Shown: positions 37,770 to 49,640, numbered from the stretch's first letter. The stretch is DNA of 64,000 bases from Ilex aquifolium (GCA_951799425.1 OX637397.1:11645064-11709063), one strand, 5' to 3'. Program-made: numbers and translations. The notes: a model not told the origin generated them from the sequence alone.

Positions 37770-40645
37770 TGTGGCACCCCAAATCCGGGGGTCCTATATT
37801 AACCGTTGACCATCCGTCAACCCGCGGAAATACCCGTGGATGTCACTCAACCCAACACCACGTCGCTAGCATCCCCTTAACCGGGATCATAGCCCACAAT
37901 GTAAACCGGATTCAGTTATTCATTAGGTTCAACCAAGATCCAATATACGAGCATTTATACTTCATTATAGTCCATTTAAATCCTTGGGGAAAAGGAAATC
38001 ATAGATTGAAAGTAGGGCAAAACAATTTAAGAAAAATCAGAAAATTTTGGAAAGTGTACCGATACACAGTACCGGTACCATACCGTACCGGTACCCCGAT
38101 GTACCGGTACTGTCAACCTACTGGAAAGGGAGTATCGGTACACAGTACCGGTACCATACAGTACCGGTACCCAGTACCGGTACTCTTTGCCCAGTTTTGC
38201 CAGTTTCAACCATTTTTCATTTCCAACTCATTTCAAACCTTTTCAAGGTCACCCAAACATACCTAATGAAGTTATTAACATAAAATATTGTTTGTACAAG
38301 TTCCATTACAATCAATTCCATATCTTTACAATCAAAATGGAATTTTCTCAAAAGTTTTACATTAATTCCAAAAACAAAGCCACATTCCGGCTTTCTTCAA
38401 CCTTGAAGCCCCGTGTGAGGGCCTTCCACCGATGCATTGCCCACACCTGAAAATGTTGTCCCATAAAGGGTGAGCCACGCTCAATAGGATAACCTCCTAC
38501 AGAGGCTACTCCCCAACCTAAGTGCATATGAAATGCGCCCATGCAACAATCAACAAACATCAACCAATCCAACAAGAGTATACACTACTATGTTAGAATG
38601 CACCATGCTATGCCATGCCATGATATGAGATGGAACTCACTCATGAACCTTAACCCGAGCCTTTACCAACTCCCACCACACGATGCAATGCCAATGTGGA
38701 TGAACCCGTCTATTGACGGAAAAACCCTCCCAATGATCGTTTGAGATAAAAGTTATGTCTTTATAAAAATCAAATCATTGTTAGGGGCTACCCATTGAAT
38801 GTGTGTTTTTATATAACAAAATCTTGTGTCTTTTTGGGCAACGGATTTTGGAGTCGCACCACTGGCTCCGTGGGCCATGCCACTTTTCTGGAATTTCACC
38901 GCCGGCCAAATGACTGAACCAAGTGGTTCCGGGTTTTTCACCCGAGGGAGTGTCTAGCCCTACTTGCTTTACCCGACACAAGTTTTCCTTATGCAATGCA
39001 ACCGTGCAACTCAGTCGGATCTTCGATCCCGACTTTCCCGAGTTCACATATCAACCACCAAGATTTGGTGTTTGATCCATAACACATGCACACACCCACA
39101 CTCATGTCCATTACCCATGAATGCGATGCCAATTCACACCCACACACACCCATGTCTTATGACAATGAATGTGATGTACCCATGAGAATGCAATGTAATG
39201 TATCATTGCACCTTATCCACATGTTCAATATGTATGAGTGTCATATGAACAATCATAAGATGAATCCACATATCCATGGTACTTCGTATCATAAGCATAT
39301 AAATACCACAATTCAACACTTTGTCAACATATATCACAAGTATGTGTACATCTACATTTCCTTACACATAACATCCAACAACCAATCCGAAAGCATGTTT
39401 TCACAATTCCCATGCAATTTAACACACTTAAATCCATATTGGCATTTAAACAAACACTATGCAAGCATACAATTATATAATCATAATCATGCTCAATTCT
39501 CCTCACATGGATCAAGAACTCACATAAGTGACTTCCACTCGATCAATTCAAGATAAAATTTATTCTATCTATTCATTAATGTTCTTATATCATACTTTCT
39601 CAAGAAATTATCAAGAACCATTCCTAAATGCCCATTTCATTTAGAAGTTCACTTTACCCAATTTCCCATATCAATTTTCCATACTTCAAGCTCCTTTATA
39701 AAATTTACCCAACAAGTAAATATATACACCCATTTCATACCAACCTTGCTTAGCACATTTGGTACCCATTTCCCACACATGAAATACATTGGTGGTACAT
39801 TAAACTAGAGAATGTGATCTAAATCATACCACCCATTCTCAATACCCATTTCACCCAATTAACCACAATAGGCAAGTGATACATATATATATACACCTAC
39901 CCATTCCATATAGCCTTCCTAGGTTGGAAAAAAACCTAAGTAGGAAGAAAACCCTACCTCTTGTAGCGTGTAGAATCGTCGTGGGAAGCTCCTAGACTCA
40001 ATGCAAGCTTGAATCCTCCACTTCCAAATTTTTTTTTTGGCCTCCCAACGTTCGGTGAAAGCCGTCGTTTTTGGTATCCACGCGTAGCCCTCGTCGAGTA
40101 GAACAATCTTTATTCTTGGCCCAAGTGGATTCGAGCTCTAAAATGGAGTAGATCGTAGAGAGAAGTTTTGGAGAACCCTCACTCTCTCTCTCCTTTCTAT
40201 CGGCTGAGCAATGAGCAAATATGTGGGAAAAATTAGATTTTCCCCCTATTTATATTTTTAGAATACTTGGCCCACAATTGGCCACACGTCCCTTTTAATT
40301 CCGGGTTCGTTTTAATCCCGAAACGATTAAATTTCGCTCCAGTTCGAGTTCAAAATATTTTTATTTTAACTTCTCTCTAATATTTCCCCAAACTTGGAAA
40401 TTTTATAAAAATTTCGCGTACAGGGTCACCCGGGGTCCGCTCGTCTCGTAAAACGCGAAAAATCCGACTATCTCGGAATTCGACGAAAATTGACGTGGTA
40501 ACTAGATTTCGCGAGACGAATTCAATGGTGAGGTCCGTTTCGTCATCCGAGATCTAGAAAAATTCAGTTTTTTTCAACTAGTACCGAAGTGGCAATTCAC
40601 CTATTGCCCTTGTTCGTCAAAGTTTAAATTTTCCGGGGTTTCACA
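37770..40645 (-). mobile_element. Solo LTR, 2,876 bp, with CTATA target duplication
   Basis: The LTR runs TGTGGCACCCCAAATCCGGG ... CCGGGGTTTCACA and is flanked by identical 5-bp repeats CTATA (37,765-37,769 and 40,646-40,650). No internal region or second LTR is present, so it was left by recombination between two LTRs. Ends and several interior blocks match the LTR at 2,260-5,182, so the family is the same but divergent. Orientation is assigned as minus by analogy with that element. Confidence 0.92.
38055..38192. repeat. TACCGGTA palindrome array (second of three)
   Basis: About nine GTACCGGTAC-type words within 140 bp, in two subrepeats each starting with (C)GGTACACAGTACCGGTACC-like sequence. 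Every word is self-complementary. The position within the LTR corresponds to the array at 12,750-12,920. Confidence 0.85.
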
Positions 40646-40650
40646 CTATA

Positions 40651-40739
40651 TATATTCTCTTATGTAACACAAATTATTTAGTGAATAATATACATTTTTA
40701 AATATATTCTCATGTTCTTTTCTCGGTTGACTCAGAGTG
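40651..40739. other. Spacer between solo LTR and chromovirus LTR
   Basis: 89 bp of AT-rich flanking sequence. It shows that the two LTRs are separate insertions. Confidence 0.6.
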
Positions 40740-41339
40740 TGTAACGCTCCAAAACACACCCTGGACGGCATTACATTCTAAAACATTCACATCATGAGAG
40801 CACTAAAATAATCCATCAATAAATAAGACTTCATAAAGTCATCCATAAAATTTACAGCATTAACCCAAAAGAATAGGCCCATTTTGGCCTTTACATTCCA
40901 AAAATCAACTAATATAGCGCAGCGGAAATAAACAAAAGAAACTAGACTACACAGTGTTTCAAAAGAATATCCTAGTCTAGTACAAAAGAAACTATATCTC
41001 TATAGGTCCACCTCGGAATCTATATTCCCTTCGAGTGGAGCCTCCCAAGTGGCGGGTTCCTCGACCCTTGCGTCCTCCTCAAGCGGGTAATCTGAAAAAT
41101 GTTAGCGGTAGGGGGTGAGCACAAAGCTCTGTAGAAACATTCCTCTCAAACCCATACAAGGTTTAGAAAAGCATTTAAAACGGTCGGTCTCATTTTTAAC
41201 ATAACATAGATACGTAATTTGAAATAAAGCAGTGACAATTAAAAAGGATCTCAAGTTCATGTAAAAACATTACTTAAATGAACAATTGAGTATCACATAC
41301 ATATAATCACCATTAATTGCCATAAACAATTTCCAACAA

Positions 41340-41735
41340 TTCTTTCGGTAGGTGGCATACTTTAGGGTAACCTCCACCCCCGTTTAGGTCATCTTTGACT
41401 CTCAAGCATCCTTACCAGGAACCTCTTGAGAGTCCATTCTTTAGGTAGGTGGCATACTTTAAGGCAACCTCCACCCCCATTCTTCCGGTAAGTGGCATAC
41501 TTTAAGGCAACCTCCACTCCCATTCATTCGGTAGGTGGCATACTTTAGGGCAACCTCCACCCCCGTTCTTTAGATCATCTTTAATTCTCAAGCATCCTTA
41601 CAAGGAACCTCTTGAGAATGGGTGAGCATTCTTACAAGAAACCTCCCACCAATCACTTCATTATTTCCCAAGCATCCTTACAAGGAACCTCTTGGGAAGG
41701 GGTGAGCATCCTTACAAGGAACCTCTCACTCATGT
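41340..41735. repeat. Two interleaved minisatellites in the chromovirus LTR
   Basis: Unit one (about 45-50 bp, four copies) contains GGTAGGTGGCATACTTTA and GGCAACCTCCACCCCC. Unit two (about 27 bp, six copies) contains AGCATCCTTACAAGGAACCT followed by CTTGAGA or a variant. Blocks of each are interspersed with one another rather than separate. Confidence 0.85.
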
Positions 41736-42354
41736 GCATCACAAATCCCAACCAGGCATATCATTCCAACAATTATGTCAATTTACAATCATCTAACCAA
41801 AGTCCCCAAAATATAACATATAACAATTCCACAACCAACTACGAAAATACATGAGATCACAATAACATCATTTTTTTCTACCCAACACAAAGCATTAAGG
41901 TTTTGAAATCCATAATAAAGAAAGCATTTAGGAAGGAAATACATCACTCTCCAAACATTAGGGTTTTTAAAACGAGAAAGAAGATTTCATGGGTATTAAA
42001 CCCTAACTTTGTGTAAAACATGTAATCTTTGCCAAAAAGCTTAAGAGAGGATGATTCCATAGCATATAGATACCATTGGTAGCCAAAACATACATGTATA
42101 AATACCCTAGCCTCAATGTAAGTGAGTGAGAGAAAACCCCTACCTTAATGTTCTTGAAAAAATTAGGGCTTTGATCTTGAATCAACCCTTTAATTCCTTG
42201 TTTTTCACCTTTGATCTTGTGTTTTTCTCTTCCCCTCTTTCTCTCTAATGTTTTCTAGGGTTTTAAGGTGTGTAATGAAGGCTAAGGAGGTGAGAGGATG
42301 TATTTATAGTGGGGGAAAAATCGAGGGTTCGCGAACAGAAAAATTCGGATTTTT

Positions 42355-42495
42355 ACAGTGGCTACCGGTAGCTGATTTTGGCTACCGGTAGCTCGGACAC
42401 ACTGGACACTCGACTACCGGTTGGCTACCGGTAGCTGATCTTTACTGGACCATTGGCTACCGGTAGCTGATTTTGGCTACCGGTAGTCACTACCC
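42355..42495. repeat. TACCGGTA palindrome array (third of three)
   Basis: About seven GGCTACCGGTAGCTGATTTT-type words within 140 bp, each centred on CTACCGGTAG. It lies in an LTR with different ends from the two other hosts of such arrays. Confidence 0.85.
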
Positions 42496-43035
42496 AGATT
42501 TTCTACTTCCACTTCCAATGCATTTTTGACCCATTTAGAGGTCGAATTGGAAAATTTTCATGAGATACACTTTTGTATCCCTAGATGTCTACTATCCACT
42601 GTAAAAATTTCAGGTCATTTGGAATTAAGAATAAAAAGTTATGATCGAAATAGTAGACAGTGTCCAAAATCCTTTATACCCAAATTTTCTCTAAAATGTG
42701 TTTTAACTCCAAAATACTTCCTAACTTCTAATACACCTCATATTACCTCTCCCAAGGTTTTTCGACCTTCCGGACTCAATGGAAACCTTATTTTGACCTA
42801 AAAACCTTTAGAAACTTGTCTATTCACCCTTTCCAAGTTTAAACATCTTCGAAGCTTAACTTCCCAATCAATTCGCATCTCTAGTTTTTATTCCTATCGT
42901 CACTACTCATATCCATGTTTTTTTTTTTTTACAAAAATTATTTACTATATATATCTATATACATATCTATAAAATAAAAATACGGGGTGTTACAATCCAC
43001 CCCCCTTAAAGAAAGTTTCGTCCTCGAAACTTACC

Positions 43036-43554
43036 TCAAGTAGCGAAGATGTACGGGTACTTCTCTCGCATTTCAAGCTCCGGTTCCCAAGTAGCTTCTT
43101 CCACTCCATGGTGTTGCCACAAAACCTTCACTAGTCGGATGACTTTGTTACGGAGTACCTTCTCTTTGGCATCGAGAATCTTCAACGGTTGTTCTTCATA
43201 GGTTGCTCCCTCTTGAATTTCAATATCTTCCAAGTTTACGACCGGCGTTGCATCCGATTGACACTTTCTCAACATCGACACGTGGAACACGTCGGGTACT
43301 CTGGATATCTGGGCTAGTAGTCGAAGTTGATACGCCGCATTGCCTACTGCTTTGATCACTTCAAACGGTCCAGTATATTTTGGCGCTAACTTCTCCTTCT
43401 TGCCGAATCGAAACATGCCCTTCTTGTGTGACACCTTGGAAAACATGTAATCTCCCACTTTTAATTCCAAGGATCTTCGTCTGTGGTCCGCGTAGCTCTT
43501 CTGTCTACTTCGCGCCGTGCGTAGCCTCTCCCGGATGAGTTGAATCTTTTCCAT
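43036..43554 (-). pseudogene. Chromovirus integrase C-terminus and chromodomain
   Basis: 172 residues from MEKIQLIRERL. Landmarks are DHRRRSLELKVGDYMFSKVS, KLAPKYTGPFEVIKAVG and DVFHVSMLRKC (the integrase C-terminal GPF/Y domain). The chromodomain follows (VLWQHHGVEEATWEPE...MREKYPYIF), ending just before the polypurine tract. Such chromodomains direct integration toward histone-marked chromatin. The open frame extends only about 30 bases further upstream. The catalytic core, RNase H and RT are missing, so this is a remnant. Confidence 0.88.
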
Positions 43555-43639
43555 AGTTTCCCCATTGTAGTCCTTACTCCGTTAGTTCGCTGCGCACTCT
43601 GATATACATTACAATCCACCAAAGGTTACAGTTGAACCC

Positions 43640-44860
43640 TAACCAGACTTGTCCTCCCCTCTTAGCTTCCAAATTCATATACATTTTTCCAACGGAATAA
43701 TTTAAGAAAAATTAACATAATATCATCGAAAATACCATTTTATTGGTCAATACCAATCTTTAGAATTTTGAATTAAGGAACAAATAAATAATCAAGCTTT
43801 GGAATCAAGAATAAATGACTATCAAGCTTGGAAATCAAAAACAAAAGAACAAGCAAGGTTTGAAATTAATCACAAATGAATCTCAAGTTGTTGGAATCCA
43901 AAATAAAGGAACAATCAAGTCTCGAATTCCATAACAAACCCATATCAAGCTTTGGAATCAAAATAAGAAACAATCAAAGCTTGAAATCAAAAACAAAGTA
44001 ACAATCGAATCTTGGAGTCAATAACAGATGCATATCAAGCTTTGTAACCAAGAACTAAATGGTATCAAGTTTTGAACTCAAGGACAAGGAGAAATCAAGT
44101 GTTGAAATCAAGAGCAATTGAATGTCAAGTCTTGAAATCAAGAACCAATGAATATCAAGTATTGAATATCAAGAATAAATGAATCACAAGGGTTAGAATC
44201 AATAACAAATGAATATTAAATTTGGCTATCAAGAACCAATGGATCATCAAGCCTGGGGAAATTAAAAAAAAACAAAGGAACAACCAAGTCTTGAAATCAA
44301 GAATCAAAGGATGTCAAATATTGAATATCAAGAATACATGAATTACAATAGTTAGAATCAATCAAATGAATATCAAATTTGGCTATCAAGAGCAAATGAA
44401 TATTAAGCTTGGAAATCAAGAATAAAAGCGTATCAAGCTTGAAAGTCATGAACAAAGGAGAAATTAAGATTCAACGGAACAATCATGTATGGAAATCAAT
44501 CACAAACGACTATCAAGGTGTGAAATCAAGAACAAAGGATTATGAAGCTTAGAAATTAAGGACAAGGAAACAATCAAGTCTGGAGATCAATAACAACGGA
44601 TATCAAGCTTGGAATCATAGATAAAGTAACAATCATATATTGGAATCGATAACACACGACTATCAAGGTTTGAAATCAATGACAAAGGCAAGATAAAGAG
44701 AAAACACCTCTCCCTTGAAAACTAGGATTTCAAGGGCATACCAAAAGGATTTGGTGGTCACCCACCCATAACATACATATAAGATTTGGAAGCAAAACAT
44801 ACATAAATATAAACCCTAACCTCAATGTAAGAGAAAAGGAGAAAACCCCTACTGGTATCC
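43640..44860. repeat. AATCAAG minisatellite replacing most of pol
   Basis: Roughly 900 bp (43,780-44,690) of degenerate 30-40-bp units with the pattern (T)ATCAAG(C)TTGGAAATCAAGAACAAA. Its right edge (44,765-44,855) resembles LTR positions 42,070-42,145 (AACATACATATA, CCTCAATGTAAG, GAAAACCCCTAC), so the block may derive from a related LTR inserted between gag-protease and integrase. Confidence 0.75.
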
Positions 44861-45279
44861 CCTTGTTTTCCCGTAGGCAAGTCAACATATAAAGCGTTTT
44901 CTAGCTCCTCGGAACCCAATCCCAATTCCACAGCGTCCGCAGTATGTACAAAAGAATGAGTCGCATAGGAATCCAATAGCATTCGGGCCCAAGAATCGTA
45001 GGAAAGAACGATACCTTCCACGATGGCGTTGGAGGCATTTTCCTCCGGTTGAGTCGTAGCAAAAACCCTTCCTTGATTGGCGCCGCCGGGGGCATGAGCT
45101 TGTAACGGTCTCTGTGGTGGTAATGGCTGTCGTAGCGGTGGCCTGTTTGCATTCACTCGCCCCGTTGCTTGGTTGGTCTTGGTGGAAAGCAATGGACAAT
45201 TATCTTTGAAGTGCCCAACACCTCTACAGGCAAAGCATCGGCGTGCATCCGTGCCTACTCTCTCTGGTACGCTTCCCAC
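44860..45279 (-). pseudogene. Chromovirus gag zinc knuckle and protease start
   Basis: From 45,279 the frame reads RCFACRGVGHFKDNCPLLS, a CX2CX4HX4C gag zinc knuckle. It continues with a Gln/Pro-rich linker, then LLDSYATHSFVH, the aspartic protease active-site region in which the usual Gly of DSGA is Tyr. Similarity ends near 44,860 after DLPTGKQGDTS, where LTR-like sequence begins. Upstream (45,300-45,440) part of the knuckle region is repeated (a second GHFKHRCPSF-like reading). The element is clearly inactive. Confidence 0.8.
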
Positions 45280-45454
45280 TCCTTGAGCTATCTGAGGTCT
45301 CTGCTGTGTTGGCCTTTGTAGAGGTGGCTTGTTTGTTGGTACTTGCTCGGTTGCTTGCTTGGTCCTTGGGGGGAACGAGGGACATCTATGTTTGAAGTGC
45401 CCGTGTTGGCCTTTGTAGAGGTGGCTTGTCTCTGCTGTTTGTTGGTCCTTGGTG

Positions 45455-45790
45455 ACGGCGACGACGGTGGTGGCGGTGGCGGTGGCGATGGTGGTAGTGG
45501 TGGTGGCGGCGGCGGTGGTGGTGGCGACGATGGCAATGGCGGCGACTGTGGTGGTGGTGGTGGCGACGATGACGATGGCGGTGATGGTGGTGGCGACGGC
45601 GGCAGTGGTGGTGGTGGTAGCGACGGTGGTGGTGGTGGTAGTGGCGGTTGCAATGGTGGTGGTGGCGGCGACGACGGCGGCAATGGTGGTGGTAGCGGCA
45701 GCGACAGCAATGGTGGTGGTGGCGGCGGCGGCGGCGGCGATGATGATGATGGCGGTGGTGGTGGTAGAGGTAGTGGTGGGACGGTTTCAA
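45455..45790 (+). repeat. GGN trinucleotide block (GGT/GGC/GAC)
   Basis: About 110 triplets of GGT, GGC, GAC, GCG and GAT keep all six frames open, giving Gly-, Val/Ala-, Pro- and His-rich ORFs. No start context or homologue supports translation. It abuts sequence ending in a hAT-like terminus (45,870-45,886). Confidence 0.9.
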
Positions 45791-45799
45791 ACATTATTT

Positions 45800-45890
45800 T
45801 TTTTTTTTAAAGTACTTTTGAGAAATAATTTTTAGAAGTACTTTTAAAAAGTCACCCCAAACACACTCTTAGAGGTCTATTTTTCCTATT
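45800..45890 (-). mobile_element. One end of a hAT-like MITE
   Basis: Contains AAAGTACTTTTGAGAAATAA and AGAAGTACTTTTAAAAAGT, then CACCCCAAACACACTCTTA. The reverse complement TAAGAGTGTGTTTGGGG is typical of plant hAT MITE termini. The opposite end is not visible, apparently replaced by the GGN block or the gag relic. Confidence 0.4.
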
Positions 45891-46899
45891 AAATTTAGGG
45901 TGTTAATATTAGCCGTTAGATTAACTTTAAAGTAAATTTTAAAGCGATCTGAACCGCGAAAAGCAAAAGTCATTTTATTTATCTTTTGAAATTTGAATTG
46001 TAAGCTACTTTATTATATAGATTTATGCTATTAATACAAAAGTTAAAATTCAATCACATGACAAAACTAATGAACATTTGTTCACCAATTTTTATTTTTT
46101 TTGGGATAAAAGTCTAACAAACCTAAACTTACGGGGTACAAATTTTAGATTACAAAAATTATAATATATTATAATTTATGCATAACTAGCATAGAATTAA
46201 ATTGGGGTCAAATTACAATTTTAAAAAACTTGTGCAGAAGAAAATGTAGCGACGTAAATTTTTTGTATAAGAGAGAGAATAATGCTATTTGGACATAAAA
46301 ATCTGACCTCATTTGTTGAATGAGCCAGTTATGTAGTAGTATTGCCTTAAAAGGGTGAGGGGGTTGCATGAAAAAAGAGAGGTGTTTTGCTTGAAAATAG
46401 GTGAGGCATATGCTTTGCATGAAGAATAATGTTAATTGAATTTAAAAATCTGATCTCATTTATGGACTTAATTCCCTATGACCTTTGAATTAACTGTGGA
46501 TCCCATCAAAATTGGAACTTGCTCTTCAGTTTTGAGCTCCTTCAATTTTGGGCTGAATTCCACTGTTTAGGCCTTCAAAATCCGGTTTTAAAAAAGAATT
46601 CAAAAATTAATAATAAATCATAAGAAATTCTGAATTCAGTGTTGTCAATTTTTTCAGACGCCAGACGACACGTGCTTTTATGTTAATTAGTTAAATTGCA
46701 GTTTGTTCATGAACTAGACCGTGGTCAAGGAAAATGAACTATACCGACTCACATGACTTGAACAGTGGAAGAAAATTGAGGGTTTAGATGGGAAAAAAAT
46801 TGTCCAATATGAGACTTTAATAAGTAGAAAAAAAAAAAGGCAGTACGATTCATGCTACGTCAACACCGTATGTAATTCTAACCTACAATGTAATTATTT

Positions 46900-48130
46900 G
46901 CTATAAATGCTATGTCATAAGTCTAGTGTGTTTTGGACGTGATTCACGGGCTTGAAAAAAAATCTTGTTGCAGTTTGTTCATGAACTAGATCGTGGTCAA
47001 GGAAAATGAGCTATGCTTCAAAGTCGTGCCAAGACCGACTCACATGACTTTGATCAGTGGAATAAAATTGAGGGTTTAGATGGACAAAAACTTGCCCAAT
47101 ATGAGACTTTAATAAGTAGGACAAAAGGTGGTACGATTTATGAAAGGAAAGGGTTTAAATACAATTATAAAATGTTACAACATATAAATATTATGAGCAT
47201 AATTATTGTAACATAGTTATACTATAAGAAAATTAAGGGCTTTTCGGATTTTACACCTCAAAAGATGTCTCGATTCCCACTTTGTACTCCGAAAGATTAT
47301 TTTTTCCATTTGAATGTCATAAATTAGTTTCAATGTGGCCCTCAGACTAACATCTATTTCAGATTCCTTTAAAAATTAATGCACATACCACCCACATGTG
47401 TTTCTCTTAGACAAAAATATAAACTCACCAGTCATATCCTCAGATGGTATGTGCATTAATTTTTAACAGAATATGAAACAGATGTTAGTTCGAGGGTCAC
47501 ATCGGAACCAATTTATTACATTCAAGGTACAATATGGAAAAAATAATCTTTTGGGGTGCAGAGTGAGAATCGAGACATCTTTCAGGGTAGAAAATGTGAA
47601 AATCCAAAAATTATAGGAGAGAGAGAGAGAGAGAGAGCAAAATAAGTGGGCAATAGAGAGAGAATTATTTTAGTTTTTTTTCAGTCGATAAAACCAAAAT
47701 AATTCATTCATATTTGTATACATCATATTTTATAATTAAAAATTTATCAGACACAAAGGGCTAAAAATCAGTTGACATATAATATACATGCTTAAAGTAT
47801 TTATTCCTAAAAATGTTCTCTCTACAATGGCAGTTGCAACTAATAAAATTGATGTCAAAATCAAATAAAGTAATGGATATCCCACATATTTTTTAGTTTA
47901 ATCATTTTTTGAGTTGGATCATCAGTCCCTAGCTATTAAATTTTAAAACCTGCTTTCAAAAATTTCAAGACTTGGTCAGTAGTACAATCGTTGGAGGTTG
48001 ACCCCAATATTTAAACAATGGCAAATTATCCTTGTAGCTTATTAAAAACTTATAAATAAACCCAAATGTCTAAAATTTATATGGGCAAGTCCACAACGTG
48101 TCCAAAAGTATATTATCATTTAGTTATGAA
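46900..48130 (+). repeat. Local repeat unit, copy 3, split by a foldback element
   Basis: 46,900-47,232 and 47,613-48,130 together follow the order of modules seen at 24,880-25,690. The foldback element interrupts the unit just after the ACTATAAG(A/C)AAA word. Confidence 0.7.
47233..47612. mobile_element. Foldback MITE with ~150-bp inverted arms
   Basis: Left arm 47,240-47,395 and right arm 47,446-47,605 are reverse complements with modest divergence. Shared words in order are GGATTTT, AAAGATGTCTCGATTC, AAAGATTATTTTTTCCAT, GACTAACATCT/GAACTAACATCT and AAAAATTAATGCACATACCA. The centre is only about 50 bp, so the element would form a long hairpin. Confidence 0.85.
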
Positions 48131-48735
48131 TCTATAATAATAAGCATAAAAATTAAAAAAATAAGGTGGGAAAATAAAAATGTTAGAACAAATTGTTCCG
48201 ATGTAGTAGACTTGATAATTTGCTTGTAATTTATTCAATTATTCCTATATCTACGTTTTGTTTATTAGTCTTGTGCTAGATTGAATTTTTTATTCTATCT
48301 ATTTTGAAATACGTGTGGTCATTATTATCGAGTTTGACTCTAACTAAACAAATTAACTGCTGAATCAATCATGAATAACTTTCTTAAAAGAAACTTTAGT
48401 ATTGGAACAAAGAATGTAGTATTAATGTTTTAAGTTACTGCTAAATTTTAAGTTGTCAATACTACCGATAAATCCTGACTCCGCCTCTATGCATCATTGA
48501 GCCCCTAGGAGTTGACTATTTATGATGACAGCATGGACTAGTGCGTTATGAACGTTCTTCACAGGCTTATACAAGGGAATCTTGCTATAGTTTGGTCAAG
48601 GTAATTGAATTTTGCAATCACAATACCGTTTAAAGTCATGCCAAGACCAACTCGCAGGACTTTGAAATATGGATTGGGAAGAGTTTCAATACTCTTATGA
48701 ATATTACAATGTATTAATATTACAAACATAATAAT

Positions 48736-49638
48736 TGACGAGTCCGAAATTGACTGGGTCGAGCCCAATTTAAGCGGCCCAAGAAAGTCCAAAGAAAATC
48801 CCGGAGTTGAATAGCCCAAATCACAGAGGGCATAAAGGGAAACCAAAAGTACGGCTGCAAATCGATACGGAGCACAAAATTCAAACCCATTGACCAAGGG
48901 GGCGACCACCCATGAGAGGCACCTTGGCCACGCCCAAGGGGGCGCCGCCTAGAGGTTGTCCACGCCCAAGGGGGCGCCTAGGAGGCTGGCCACGCCCAAG
49001 TGGGCGCCGCCCATGGGGGCGCCTGCCCAGTCCTGGTCTCCTCCTCCTTCCTGCCTTGGTCTCCTCCTCCCTTGCCTCCTTATTCCAACGAAGCCTTCTA
49101 CGACTCAAGCCTAGCCCACTCCAAATCAAGTTTAGTCCATCTCAGGACCACCTCCGACGGAATAGGGGCACGAGAGAGAAAATATCGGGATACGCACCGG
49201 AGATCAAATCCTACCATACTTGTACTTACCAAAGTGGTGGAATCATACCATAACTACACTTACCAAAATAGTGGTGACCGCCTCAACTCACCGCCTTAGT
49301 AAACTTATATAATGTAAGCTCTCTCCACTTGGAGAGGCATCTCATGCTCTACACGCACCACACCTCCTATACCTCTACACATTGCTCCTCCTCTCCCAAA
49401 GCTCTGTAGCACTCCGGTGACTCTTATTCATTAATAAAGAACACCGGCCACCGCTGCCATTCCAGAGAGTGGACGTAGGTCTTCCGAGGCCGAACCACTA
49501 TAACTCTCTTGTGTCGATCTGTGGTTTATTGCTTTGAGTTCTGTTGATCGCCATTAATTACTTGTTAATTCCTCATTAATCACACCCGTTGATATTCTTG
49601 ACTGTTGATCTTGCACAAGACGATTTTGTGCATCATCA
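48736..49638 (+). mobile_element. 5' LTR of the Tat element
   Basis: Starts TGACGAGTCCG, ends GTGCATCATCA. Contains a GC-rich block of CACGCCCAAGGGGGCGCC repeats (48,930-49,030), a TATA box TATATAA (49,306-49,312) and a poly(A) signal AATAAA (49,433-49,438). It is 55 bp longer than the 3' LTR owing to extra copies in the GC-rich block and a nearby CT-rich duplication. Confidence 0.93.
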
Positions 49639-49640
49639 GT

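Larger units (their letters stand above)
40740..42994 (-). mobile_element. 3' LTR of a chromovirus-type Ty3/gypsy element
   Basis: On the minus strand the LTR starts TGTAACACCCCGTATTTT at 42,994 and ends GGAGCGTTACA at 40,740, 2,255 bp. Directly upstream on that strand is a polypurine tract (AAGGGGGGTGGAT, 43,007-42,995), then chromodomain-integrase coding sequence. It is therefore the 3' LTR. The matching 5' LTR was not found in the window. Confidence 0.88.
45891..48730. other. Intergenic DNA made of repeat copies
   Basis: No gene is recognised. The stretch contains relatives of the MITE at 61,146-61,326 (near 46,288 and 46,432), copies of the local repeat (46,515-46,870, 46,900-47,232, 47,613-48,130, 48,540-48,735) and the foldback element at 47,233-47,612. 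A GA microsatellite lies at 47,617-47,637. Confidence 0.55.

Noticed and set aside
39086..39556. 156-codon His/Asn-rich plus-strand ORF
   Set aside because: Inside the solo LTR and built from CA/CAT-rich repeats.
40651..40739. Solo LTR and chromovirus LTR as one element's two LTRs
   Set aside because: Their ends and interiors differ and the solo LTR has its own CTATA duplication.
45288..45835. Long Pro-, Gly-, His- and Val/Ala-rich ORFs
   Set aside because: A triplet repeat keeps all six frames open; no evidence for translation.
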